Shown piece by piece: positions 19,404 through 29,209 of a DNA stretch of 64,000 nt. The position numbers were made by a program, and so were the translations under genes. The notes below the pieces were generated by a model. It made no database searches. It worked only from the letters and a program-made list of their open reading frames with translations, and was not told the origin of the DNA. The stretch comes from Histomonas meleagridis. Lineage: Eukaryota; Parabasalia; Tritrichomonadida; Dientamoebidae. Where the stretch lies: assembly GCA_020186115.1 (NCBI GenBank), contig WSYJ01000001.1, positions 1,054,001-1,118,000 of the forward strand, read 5' to 3'. How positions within the stretch are numbered: position 1 is the first letter of the stretch; every line of letters begins with the position of its first letter.

Positions 19404-20174
19404 TTAATCGCCGAGGTCAGTTGAGTCTTCGTCATTATGTTCCTCATCTTCCTGTACCTGGCTCGCACTTTCGCCATTAATTTGTTTCATTATTTCTATT
19501 TTCGTTCTTCTTATGAACTTGCGGCGCACCCTTTGGGTCATTTCGAGCATTTTGGTTTTCGCATCATTTAAGTAGTCAACCAACTCCAAAGGAAAAGGCT
19601 GAACTACTGATTGATGCTCAGTGAGAAATATCGATAAATAACAAATTGGGTTTATAGTAAACATTAAAAATTCTAATGAATCAATAAACCCAAGATCTTT
19701 AAGGATACAAAAGAAATCAAATGGAATTGCTTCAAGCAGGTTAAAGTTATTCATTTTAAGTGACTTTAAAATTAGTTTGGGATCAAGTTGTAATACATTT
19801 GCTAAAAGATTTGGATTTAAACATACACTTGAATCTTCAAAAATGACAACGCCCCAATGTAATAAAAGAAAAATCGGATCATTTGAAAGATATGATGCAT
19901 ATGCTGCGAGTATAAGAAGCTCATCACCAACGTTTGGTGGAGTCTTGGACTTGCTTTGAATTTCTCGCATTTTTCCAAAAAACTGTTTGGCGTGAGCATC
20001 AACTGATTCAAGAGGAATCCGCGTTTTTGCGCCTTTCTGGATTATTGTTAAAAATGCAATGGGTGTGATTCGTTCGATTTCATCTGGATTTATGTGTACT
20101 AATATGGAATTAACATCTTCGCCATCATTGGGAAGCATAGTTTCTGCCTCATCCAATTGGCTTGGAGGGATCAT
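19404..20174 (-). CDS. Unknown protein, possible initiator-binding-type winged helix
   Basis: 256 residues, ATG at 20174. It begins MIPPSQLDEAETMLP. The centre contains DPIFLLLHWGVVIFEDS, followed by CLNPNLLANVLQLDPKLILK, then SLKMNNFNLL. This reads like the second half of the winged-helix initiator-binding domain that trichomonads use for core promoter recognition. The C-terminus is basic (RVRRKFIRRTKIEIMKQ) then acidic (EDEEHNDEDSTDLGD). If correct, the protein would act in promoter binding, but the similarity is a visual pattern only. An AACGG element lies about 75 bases upstream. Confidence 0.4.
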   Translation of the reverse strand: MIPPSQLDEAETMLPNDGEDVNSILVHINPDEIERITPIAFLTIIQKGAKTRIPLESVDAHAKQFFGKMREIQSKSKTPPNVGDELLILAAYASYLSNDPIFLLLHWGVVIFEDSSVCLNPNLLANVLQLDPKLILKSLKMNNFNLLEAIPFDFFCILKDLGFIDSLEFLMFTINPICYLSIFLTEHQSVVQPFPLELVDYLNDAKTKMLEMTQRVRRKFIRRTKIEIMKQINGESASQVQEDEEHNDEDSTDLGD

Positions 20175-20379
20175 GCTTTTTCGATATTTTCAAAAATCAA
20201 TCAGTGGCCGTTAAGTATATTACTTTATTCTAAACGCATGAATGATATTAACGGTTGTTGGAAATTCGTTTTTGATTACTTTACTTTCAAAAGTGATATG
20301 AAAGTTGAAATAAACGGCTTCATGTGAGTTTTTTAGCAACCGAAGATTGTAATGCTTAAATTTAATTCAAACTAATTCA

Positions 20380-21437
20380 TTACAAGAAGAGATTGAAATC
20401 AATGCTCACTATTTCTGTATGACCATTTAAAGATGCTGAAATGAGTGATGTCCAAAATAATTTAAATAATTTCCAAATATTATTTTGAAATATAAAATTA
20501 TTAAAATAAATATTAAATAAAACAAATAAATATTTTTAGCATTAATATCAATTCCTTCTTGTTCAAGAAGTAATTTAACTATTTCTGTATGACCATTTGA
20601 AGATGCACAAATAAGTGCTGTATCAAATAATTTAAATAATTTCCAAATATTATTTTGAAATATCAAATTATTAAAATAAATTTTAAATAATACAAATAAA
20701 TATCTTTAGCATTAATATCAATTCCTTTTTGTTCAAGAAGTAATTTAACGATTTCTGTATAACCATTTGAAGATGCACAAATAAGTGCTGTATCAAATAA
20801 TTTCAATAATTTCCAAATATTATTTTGAAATTTCAAAATATTAAAACAAATATCAAATAAAACAAATAAATATCTTTATCATTAATATCAATTCCTTCTT
20901 GTTCAACAAGTAATTTAACTATTTCTGTATAACCATTCCAAGATGCTTTAATAAGTGCTGTCATAAATAATTTAAATAATTTCCAAATATTATTTTGAAA
21001 TAATAAATTATTAAAATAAATTTTAAACAAAACAAATAAATATCTTTAGCATTAATATCAATTCCTTTTTGTTGTAAAATATATTTAACAAGTTCAATAT
21101 TTCTGGATTCTGAAGCGAAAACTAAAATATTTTTTGGAATTTGATTCGATTTAAGGAAATATATTACAAGAAAAATATTTCCAACTTTTGCTGCTTCATT
21201 AATAATGGATTTATTAATCTCCATTCCTTCCTCTTGCAAAAATGCGAAAATTTCATAGTTATGATATAAAATACATACCTTCCCTAAATTTTTTAATACA
21301 TTCATTTCTAATTTATTTTCATAAATATAATGAAAGATATCATTTTTATGGAGTTGAATTGCTGTTGCACATGCATCATAAAATGATGAATGATTTTGCT
21401 CGCATAAATGAATAATTTCTGTTTCCCCAAGAAAATA
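20380..21437 (-). pseudogene. 5'-truncated DUF3447/ankyrin locus with 170-bp units
   Basis: The minus strand reads ETEIIHLCEQNHSSF from about 21430 downward through a DUF3447-like stretch. This ends in ELVKYILQQKGIDINAKDI at 21039. Three 99-nt ankyrin modules follow at 20869-20967, 20699-20797 and 20529-20627, all open, with 71-nt spacers. A short terminal module ends at the TAA at 20380-20382. The N-terminal two thirds of the usual leader (MGxxxS start and helical region) is missing. Instead, sequence of opposite polarity begins at about 21430. The locus is therefore truncated and rearranged, although its repeat part looks unbroken. Confidence 0.65.
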
Positions 21438-21690
21438 TTGGGGAAATTGCTTTCATTGTTCCAAGCAACGTTTTTTTTGCATCTCAAAAGGGTAATAAAA
21501 ACATTGTGAAGTTGCTTCTTGTTCATGGTGGAATTGACATTTATAAAGGTTTAAATATTTTTTGTTTAAAATTAATTTTAATTAATTGATATTTCAAAAT
21601 AAAATTTGGAAAAAATTTGAAATAACTCAAACAGCACTAATGTATGCATTTCGAAATCATTATAAAGAAAATAAAATTGATTAAAACCAT
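21430..21690 (+). pseudogene. Ankyrin relic in opposite orientation
   Basis: The plus strand reads FFASQKGNKNIVKLLLVHGG then IDIYKG, a single ankyrin repeat. A spacer-like AT-rich stretch follows and then QTALMYAFRNHYKENKID at about 21630. No start is present. It abuts the truncated minus-strand ankyrin locus head to head, marking a rearrangement breakpoint near 21430. Confidence 0.55.
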
Positions 21691-21756
21691 AAACACACGT
21701 TTGCATTTTAAAATGTTAATTTTTTTAGATCATTTTCTGATCAAAAAAAGAAAAAA

Positions 21757-21829
21757 TGGTCCCGCAGGGACTTGAACCCTAGACCTTTGCGTTATCAGCA
21801 CAACGCTCTACCGACTGAGCTACGAGACC
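21757..21829 (-). tRNA. tRNA-Ile, anticodon GAU
   Basis: The minus strand folds into a complete 73-base cloverleaf without an intron. The acceptor stem is GGTCTCG with CGGGACC plus discriminator A, the D stem GCTC/GAGC, the anticodon stem TTGTG/CGCAA and the T stem TAGGG/CCCTG. The loop is CTGATAA, giving anticodon GAT at 21794-21796 (complement). A box TAGCTCAGTCGG and B box GGTTCAAGTCC fit the RNA polymerase III promoters. Six T residues follow the 3' end at once (A-run at 21751-21756), a Pol III terminator. CCA is not encoded. GAU is unusual for a nuclear isoleucine tRNA, where AAU is the norm. Confidence 0.93.
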
Positions 21830-22425
21830 TTCGAATATCAAATATATAAAAAGTATATAATCTTTGTTTCCAAAAACATTGTGAGATATTTGTAGCTTTT
21901 TAGCATATATTCAAGTGCTCAAAATATACAAAAGCTGGTTTAAAAAGTACACATTCTGATATCTTGCTCTTGTGGATTCTAGTAAAAATCAACAATAAAA
22001 TGTATTAATATAATATATTAGTTTCATAGTTTAATATTTAATTTAAAAAACTATTTTATATTAATTGTTTAAAGAGATATCATTTGATCAAGCAAATTAT
22101 TTCTGAAGGCCAACATTATAAAAAAAATTTGGATTTTTTTAATCTGTAAAACTGGATTTTCAGGATCAAATTGGGAAAATGCTAAATTCTTTTTCAGAAC
22201 AAATTGATGTGCTAAAAGTTAGAACAAATATTAAGAAATATGAAAATAACTGATATCATATAATTTATAAATAAATTTCTTTAATTTACTCTTTGAGTTG
22301 TGTACACCGAAATGATAAAGATGTTAGCTAATTTTGTTTGAAACATATAAACGGCCACTAAAATAAGGAAAGTGACATATATTTAAATTGACACTTTTAA
22401 TTTAAAACTGGCGGTCAAAACGGCA
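21830..22425. other. Intergenic, upstream region of the Sec23/24-like gene
   Basis: About 600 AT-rich bases with no supported frame. Near the right end lie AACGGCC at about 22351 and AACGGCAATG running into the start codon. These are candidates for the Myb-type elements seen elsewhere. Confidence 0.45.
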
Positions 22426-24135
22426 ATGCTTTCAACTTGTCACCTCTTTCCATCAAGTCAATCTGTTGTCAACAACAAAGTTTTGCCTTTAACAGTATAT
22501 GTTCAACCAATGGCTAAAGAAAGCTTTGTTTTTACAAGAAGGTTAAATCAGATTCCGCAATGCTGTCATTGTAAAGCTTATTTTTGTTCTAAATGCAAAC
22601 GCACTGCAGACTCATGGAAGTGCGCTATTTGTGGTACTGAAATGCGCTCTGAAAAGCTCCTTCCTTCCGATATTCTTAAAACCGATATTATTGAAATTTC
22701 TCAAGATGAATGGTCTGCTGACTTATCTCGAGCAATCATTGTGCTAACGAATGAAGAAGGGATTTCTTCAACAGTCAAAGATTATTTAAACTATCTTCCA
22801 TCAAATTCGCAAATTACGATTGCTACATGTACAGACCAAACGAACAATTATAGTTTTCCCTCAACACGGCAAGCATTGGAGCAATGGGATACTATACAAT
22901 TTCCCGATAATTTAATTTCAATTGAAACTGTTCAAAAATCCTTAGAATCGATTCTTCCAACTCTTAATGAACCGTGCTGGTGTATTGTTATAATGGATGA
23001 ACCACAACAAACCGATGACATTACAGGTTTAGAATCATTTTTGAAATCGCAACAAAAGCGAAAGATCAGAATTGATTTGAACATCATTGGTTCCTCTGGC
23101 TATTCACCAATCAACGACAAGATCACTCCGCTCATAAATTCTGCTCCAGGTCTTACCAAAGTATATCATCCATTCATGACCCTCAGCGAATTACCCATCA
23201 ATATGAAGGAAGATCTTGATCGTGACTTTGCCTATGATCTTCGTATTCAAGCCAATAGTAGTGAAAACTACAAATTAGAGTTTCTCCCAATCCAATATAT
23301 GGCATCCCAATCATATCACACTCTTGCCCGTTTTCCTGTCTTCCCATCCACCGAATCCGCGATTTCATACACTGTCACTCTCCCTGAAGAAGATCAGCAA
23401 AATCTTTCGCAAACCTTTCAATTTATTGTAAAGTATACAAAATACAACAACAAAACACATAGATTCAGCAGACAATTAAGAATCATTAACCAGGAATTTC
23501 AAATTAGTCGTGAGCCAGATGACTTACTTCAAGAAGTATCTCCATCATTATTACTTTATTCTTGGATGAAACAATCACAAAAACTTCAATTTAACAAAAC
23601 GGTTTTATATGTCGAAGATAAGATTAAAGACTTTGGACAATTGATTTTGTCCAACGAGCACTTCATCGATCTTGTCAAACTTGGATTCTTTTACAAATCT
23701 CATAAGGTCATATCAATCTCATTTTGGGAAAGATTCACAATGTGCGTGCTAATAAACTTAGCATCGCCCGCATCTACCAATTCGTTGTTTTCATTCCTAG
23801 TCGAAGTTTGGGAAAATGCAGATAACATGCTATTATGTGCGCATTCAATTAGTAATGAAGATCTTGATGAAAGTAAGATCTATGTTGTCAAGTGCTTCCC
23901 ATCTATATATGTAATAAGCAGAGATGGCAACTTTACTGTTGAAAAAGGAACAAAAATCGAAAAGTCAATCAACGACTATAAGGAAAAGTGTAAACCATTG
24001 AATGTTGAGGTGATTCATTCTGAGCTCTCTTCAAATATGAAGGACTTAATAGATATATACCATGAAGAAAACCTGCCCAATTACCTCAAGGGGCTCGGGC
24101 TGGAGTCTCTCGAAGATAAATTTTATCAGAATTAA
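22426..24135 (+). CDS. Divergent Sec23/Sec24-like protein
   Basis: 569 residues with ATG at 22426. Residues 46-70 contain a zinc-finger-like CCHCKAYFCSKCKRTADSWK followed by CAICG. Its W-x-C-x-x-C end matches the Sec23/Sec24 zinc finger. A trunk-like alpha/beta region follows (RAIIVLTNEEGISSTVKDYL, then CWCIVIMDEPQQ), then a strand-rich middle, a helical stretch, and a gelsolin-like end (IYVVKCFPSIYVISRDG). These are COPII coat proteins that bud vesicles from the ER. It is about 200 residues shorter than typical Sec23, so it may be a reduced or specialised paralogue. Confidence 0.6.
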   Translation: MLSTCHLFPSSQSVVNNKVLPLTVYVQPMAKESFVFTRRLNQIPQCCHCKAYFCSKCKRTADSWKCAICGTEMRSEKLLPSDILKTDIIEISQDEWSADLSRAIIVLTNEEGISSTVKDYLNYLPSNSQITIATCTDQTNNYSFPSTRQALEQWDTIQFPDNLISIETVQKSLESILPTLNEPCWCIVIMDEPQQTDDITGLESFLKSQQKRKIRIDLNIIGSSGYSPINDKITPLINSAPGLTKVYHPFMTLSELPINMKEDLDRDFAYDLRIQANSSENYKLEFLPIQYMASQSYHTLARFPVFPSTESAISYTVTLPEEDQQNLSQTFQFIVKYTKYNNKTHRFSRQLRIINQEFQISREPDDLLQEVSPSLLLYSWMKQSQKLQFNKTVLYVEDKIKDFGQLILSNEHFIDLVKLGFFYKSHKVISISFWERFTMCVLINLASPASTNSLFSFLVEVWENADNMLLCAHSISNEDLDESKIYVVKCFPSIYVISRDGNFTVEKGTKIEKSINDYKEKCKPLNVEVIHSELSSNMKDLIDIYHEENLPNYLKGLGLESLEDKFYQN

Positions 24136-24941
24136 TTAAATGATTAATTTTGTTTTCCTTGAAAGTTTCGCAAACATTAAGTGGATAAGTAAAAGAAAAT
24201 CAATATCCTAATTTTGTTTAATTAGATATAGAATAAATTTCTAAAGATTATTTTGTATAGAAATTCTATAACATATGACAAGGAACTGTTTTAAAGATTA
24301 AAATATTGAAAAAGATCTTTATTATATCGATATAAATATTTTCAGATTAACAAGAGCTCTTGTTAAAAATTTATTCATAGATGGAATGAAAACTTAAATA
24401 TCATTTCATATCAATGAATCTCAATAATGCAAATGATTTAATTCATTAACACCATTAAAATTAATCGCCCAGCTGACCATCTAAGTCTTGAGTTTCGAGG
24501 AAAATTTAACTACAAATCTTGTGATATATTCTAAATAATTTTAGGGATATTTTCTTTAATTTCTTTCTTTTAACATGTCTCGAAAAATAATTCCATTTTT
24601 GTATAAAAAAGTAATAACCCTCATCATTTCCTTTGTTATTTATACGAAAAAAATATTAAAGAGATAAAAATAATCAATTATAATAAAAATTCATATATTT
24701 TTATGATACATCATATTTAAGATTAACTTACAATGGATATCATTTTTTTTTTATTTGGTAATCTATGGAATAGATGTTGAGAAATTTGAATTCTTTTTGT
24801 TTTAAAAGTCAGTTTTTCACCTCACATGGACTGCCCCTGAGATGTCATTCAGTTATGCTATCGGTCATTTGAAAAGTCGTTTTTTTTTAATTAAGAAAAT
24901 CGAATTTACAATTTTTGAAAAACAACGATACAAATCCAAGG
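24136..24941. other. Intergenic, no gene seen
   Basis: About 800 AT-rich bases, including homopolymer T runs near 24745 and 24880. I see no supported frame. AACGATAC lies at 24923-24930, just before the next start. Confidence 0.45.
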
Positions 24942-27791
24942 ATGGAAGCAAAAGATAAAACCGAAGCAAAAGAAGAAGTTAATGGAAATTTGCAGATAAA
25001 CCCTACCACACTTGATATTATATGCGATCCAAATCCTCCTCTATCCAAATTTTCGAAAGCCGATCAAGAGAAAATGTCTTATTTGATTGTATCAGATTTA
25101 GCAAAAAGCGAATATCAAGATATAAAACCCGAGCATTTTAGCTGGGTTCTCAATTTTTATGAGTATGCTCTCACAATAAAAGATTTTCAATCAAGAAATG
25201 AAAATTCATCAATTTCTGGCACAGCATTTAATTTTTATTTTTACCAGATCAAAAAGCTTATAGAAAGTAAAAAACTTCAAGAAAATGAACAATATTTAAT
25301 TACTCTATTAATACAATTATCAAAAATTTTTTCTAATGATTCATACATAACTGCCCAAAGCATACCAAACGTGTCAAATGCGCAGAACACAGAAAATACC
25401 CTCAGCACAAGTGATATTCTTGAACTTTACAAGCTTGCTAAGGATAAAAAACTTAGCAACGCAGCACGTACAATATTCTCATTAGTGATTGGCTCAATGG
25501 ACTTAGTGAAATTCGATGTAAGCACGTCTAAAGACAAATCCGTTTTAATTCAGCTCTCATCGTCCGACGGTTTTACTCTCAATTTTCTGAATCGTTTTAA
25601 TCCGTTAATTGATTTTTATATCTCGAAAAGTTCCACATTTCGGGCTCATTGGATTCAAAAATTCACATCAATATTTCTTTCTGTTAAAGATAATCATATC
25701 CAGAAACAAATTAATCCCGAAATTTTTGATTCTATAACAACATTAATTGATTATTTCAGAGGAAAAATTGATAACTTCCCAAATGAAGAGAAAAACAAAG
25801 CTTTTACTCAAATAATAAGGTCGTGGAAGTATTTAGCTGAAAATAAACGAGGAATCTTCTTCGATTTACCAACAGAAGAAATCAAGACTGACTTTTTAAA
25901 GTGGTTTTCGCCTGACTTAGAATGTCATTATTCGTTTCATCCTTTATTTGAACTTATTAAAATTGGGGAACAAAAAGATAATCAAAAGATAAATAATATT
26001 GCTAAAGACATAATCATGAAGATATTAGACAAGAAGTATGGGAAAGATTCTGGATTATATCTGAACTTACCATCATTTGCATTTGATTTTTTGATAAGTA
26101 ATATTGATTTTATTACAGGTGATAATTTTCCAAAATTTACAAACTATTTCAATCACTTAAAAGAACTACTTGGAAATGAAGAATTTAGTGAAGATAGTCG
26201 AACTTGTGTTCTCTACTTACTCACATCAATTCGCGAAGTTGTCAAAAAGGAAAATTTTGAACCGTTAACTGACACTTTTATGGTTTTCTTAGAAGAACTT
26301 TTTAAGAACAAACAAAAGAAAAAAGTGGCGACGGTTTTATCTACTATTTTTGTTTATTTATTATCATATTATCATATTGATGACAACAAAAATAGTAAAA
26401 TTTGGTGTTTAATTTCCAATTTCTTTGAAGACAAAAGTTTAAATCAAGAACACAAACATTTATATTGTCTTCTAAATTTAATATTTGGATTTATTCCTCA
26501 TATAATGTCTAAAGGGAAGTTCATCCCTATGCCCAAATTAATTGAGCAATGTAGTCTTGAAAACAATGGTTTCAATTCTTATGAGATTCAAGAACAGAAA
26601 TTATTATTGATATCCTTAATGTTATTATCAGAAGGCTCAGAACATTTCCATGACAACATATCATTGTTTAAGAGCATTTATAGGTTTGTTTGCATGCCAC
26701 CCAAATCCGACGAAAAATTAAATAATTTTTTTAGGATGGCCAAAATCTCCCTCATTACAAGTTGTGGCCGCTTCATAGAGCATAAGGACATTAAATTTAA
26801 CTTCAAATCCGAGAATTATGTTACCTTACAATATATTATATCTGTCATTGGTCATAACCAAATTGCAATCCGGCATGGCCTTGGCTACAACATCTTTGAA
26901 GTAGAGAATCTTACCAAGAATGAATTCAAAATTGAAGATGATCAACAATTTGGAACTTATGAACGAATTGAGCCATACAACATATACAAGTCGCAATGTG
27001 ATTTTGATGATCCTAATGATGAAAAGAACCTACAAGAAGTCGATTCCTTATTTAATTGCGAAGAAGATTTTTATGAATTAGAAGAGACCACGACAGAGAG
27101 CACACTAAACTCAGCGCATTCATTTCTCTGTGACCTAGGCTTCTTATCCAAAGATTCCATTTCTCATACACGAAAAATATACGAATCGAATTTTATGGTC
27201 AAAAAAATCGAATCAATTGATCGAAAAGTGTCAACTCCATTAAAAGTGCCAATACTTCAAATTGTCCATAAGAACGAAGACTTTGTTGCCAAGGAAACGA
27301 AACTTGCGAAAGAGCTTCTTAAGAACATTGAGAACGTTGGCAACTCGCGCATATTCCACTTTAAGTATTTGACGTATAAAAACTCTGAGAAGAACCAAAT
27401 CGAGAAGGAGTCGAAGAGGTTGGGCTATGTCATCATATTAAACGAAATGAACATGGAAATCAACTCGAAGGCTTCGATCAATGACCAGTATAAAGTGATA
27501 CTATGCTTGACACCTATCAATGGGTTTTACGTGGTCAACTTCATATACAAAGAGAATTCGGTGTTCAAGGAAAAGGGACAAATGAAGTTCATCGTGTACA
27601 AGGAGTACATCGGACAAATTATTACTTTGGTCTCGTTGTTAATACACTCGGCAGAACCGGACGAGTTCATAATGTGCTTCGAAAGAAGAACAAAAATTAT
27701 TAAGGAGGTCTTCGACGCAGCAAAAATGGAGGAGCCCGACTTCAGAACGTTCTTCTTCGGCGCATACGAAGACGCGTTCGGAGATAAATGA
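24942..27791 (+). CDS. Large unknown helical protein, faint Rap/Ran-GAP-like C-terminus
   Basis: 949 residues from the first ATG at 24942; the open frame extends nine codons upstream to a TTG but without ATG. Residues 1-640 are helical and HEAT-like, with no repeated signature I can name. The last 200 residues alternate strands and helices (RLGYVIILNEMNMEI, then YKVILCLTPINGFYVVNFIY) and end in a charged helix FERRTKIIKEVF. This is reminiscent of the end of Rap/Ral-GAP proteins, but the catalytic Asn-containing helix is not clear. I therefore leave the function open. An AACGATAC element lies 12-19 bases upstream of the start. Confidence 0.55.
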   Translation: MEAKDKTEAKEEVNGNLQINPTTLDIICDPNPPLSKFSKADQEKMSYLIVSDLAKSEYQDIKPEHFSWVLNFYEYALTIKDFQSRNENSSISGTAFNFYFYQIKKLIESKKLQENEQYLITLLIQLSKIFSNDSYITAQSIPNVSNAQNTENTLSTSDILELYKLAKDKKLSNAARTIFSLVIGSMDLVKFDVSTSKDKSVLIQLSSSDGFTLNFLNRFNPLIDFYISKSSTFRAHWIQKFTSIFLSVKDNHIQKQINPEIFDSITTLIDYFRGKIDNFPNEEKNKAFTQIIRSWKYLAENKRGIFFDLPTEEIKTDFLKWFSPDLECHYSFHPLFELIKIGEQKDNQKINNIAKDIIMKILDKKYGKDSGLYLNLPSFAFDFLISNIDFITGDNFPKFTNYFNHLKELLGNEEFSEDSRTCVLYLLTSIREVVKKENFEPLTDTFMVFLEELFKNKQKKKVATVLSTIFVYLLSYYHIDDNKNSKIWCLISNFFEDKSLNQEHKHLYCLLNLIFGFIPHIMSKGKFIPMPKLIEQCSLENNGFNSYEIQEQKLLLISLMLLSEGSEHFHDNISLFKSIYRFVCMPPKSDEKLNNFFRMAKISLITSCGRFIEHKDIKFNFKSENYVTLQYIISVIGHNQIAIRHGLGYNIFEVENLTKNEFKIEDDQQFGTYERIEPYNIYKSQCDFDDPNDEKNLQEVDSLFNCEEDFYELEETTTESTLNSAHSFLCDLGFLSKDSISHTRKIYESNFMVKKIESIDRKVSTPLKVPILQIVHKNEDFVAKETKLAKELLKNIENVGNSRIFHFKYLTYKNSEKNQIEKESKRLGYVIILNEMNMEINSKASINDQYKVILCLTPINGFYVVNFIYKENSVFKEKGQMKFIVYKEYIGQIITLVSLLIHSAEPDEFIMCFERRTKIIKEVFDAAKMEEPDFRTFFFGAYEDAFGDK

Positions 27792-28329
27792 TTTGATAAA
27801 AGCGTATTTTGAATAAGTTTTCAATTCGAATCGTTGTTTAAGGCAATGATATGCTCGATGATGTATGCGGCAAAATGAGTTCTTTTGGGCCTCAACGATG
27901 GAAATAAGGACAAAATTCAAATAAATTTCGCTTGTGCTTTTAGTGGAGTGATTTCGTCACTTTTATGTAAATTTTCAATTGTTTTATCGTTTGAAGTGTG
28001 ATAAGAATTCACCTTAAAATATAAAGCTTTTCGAAATGATGAATTAAAAGTTGAATTATACATGACCTGTGAAAATTTTGGTTCATCAGCTGATGAAATC
28101 TACCTTGGTTTCATTCCGAAATATATTGTAAATGTTGAGGTGTAATTGTAGCAAATATTCTGAATCTAAAATATTGCAAATATTTATATTTTAAATACAT
28201 TCAATAAAATTGCTCCTTATTTATATTTGAGTTGTGTAAATAATTAACTATAAATTAATTATAAAATTTGATATCATGAAGGGAATATTTTTATTTTTTA
28301 CCTATATCAGCATTAGATTGAAAAACTAT
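27792..28329. other. Intergenic, no gene seen
   Basis: AT-rich sequence after the large unknown gene. No supported frame, RNA gene or repeat was recognised. Confidence 0.4.
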
Positions 28330-28910
28330 TAAATTCATTTCAGAATAATGTTTGGAAATTGTTTAAAAAATTTGAAATAGCACTTATGTAAGCATCTGGT
28401 AATAGTTATATAAAAATATTCAAATTACTTTTTGAGCAAGGAAAAATTGATATTAATGCTAGAAATATTTATTTATTTTATTTGAAATCTATTTCAATAA
28501 TTCTTGGAATATTTTAAAATAATATTTGGAAATCATTTATATTATTTAAAACAATACTTATTTGAATATCTTTTCAATATTATATAAAAATAGTTAAATT
28601 ACTTCTTAAACAAAAAGGAATTGATTTTAATGATGAATATATTTATTGTTTGATGATAATATTTCTATGAAATTTTATGGATATCAAATCTATTGGAAAT
28701 GAACAGACTGAAGTTATTTAAATATTACTTAAAAATGGATAATATCGATATAAATATGAATGATGTTCATATATTTTAAAAGATTTATTAATTTAATGAT
28801 CATAATTATTAAATCAAATTCGGAATTTCAATTAAATGAAAGAAACAGTATTTACATATGCAACTAAGAAAGATATCGAAATTATATAATTACTTGAAAA
28901 ATATAAATAG
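28330..28910 (+). pseudogene. Decayed ankyrin array (plus strand)
   Basis: A module at 28371-28469 is still 33 codons long but carries TAA at codon 7 (ALM-stop-ASGNSYIKIFKLLFEQ). After a 75-nt spacer, a second module at 28545-28643 carries TGA at codon 7. The terminal module ends LLEKYK-stop at 28908-28910. It corresponds to the terminal module at 59386-59450, with TAA in the helix and one codon lost. It shows what the array looks like once coding constraint is gone. Confidence 0.75.
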
Positions 28911-29209
28911 AAAATTAATCATATGTTAAATTCAAATGTATAAACATATAATTTTTCAATTAATAATATGATGAAATATATATCCTACATATATATTAAA
29001 AAAAATTACTCCAAAAATAATATCCGTTATGCATAATTTTAATACTATGATATGGTGTGTAATTACACATTAATTCTAGGATTTATTTTATCGGTACGAA
29101 ACATTGGAACAGCAGCGGTTGTTAAACAGGCATATTTTATTTCTGAGCTTTACGCCGTTACTTCGTCAACTTATTTTTTTTCTGACATAACCGCCATATC
29201 GTCATTACC

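Noticed and set aside
27639-27920. Minus-strand frame of 93 residues
   Set aside because: Antisense to the end of the large unknown gene, without domain features.
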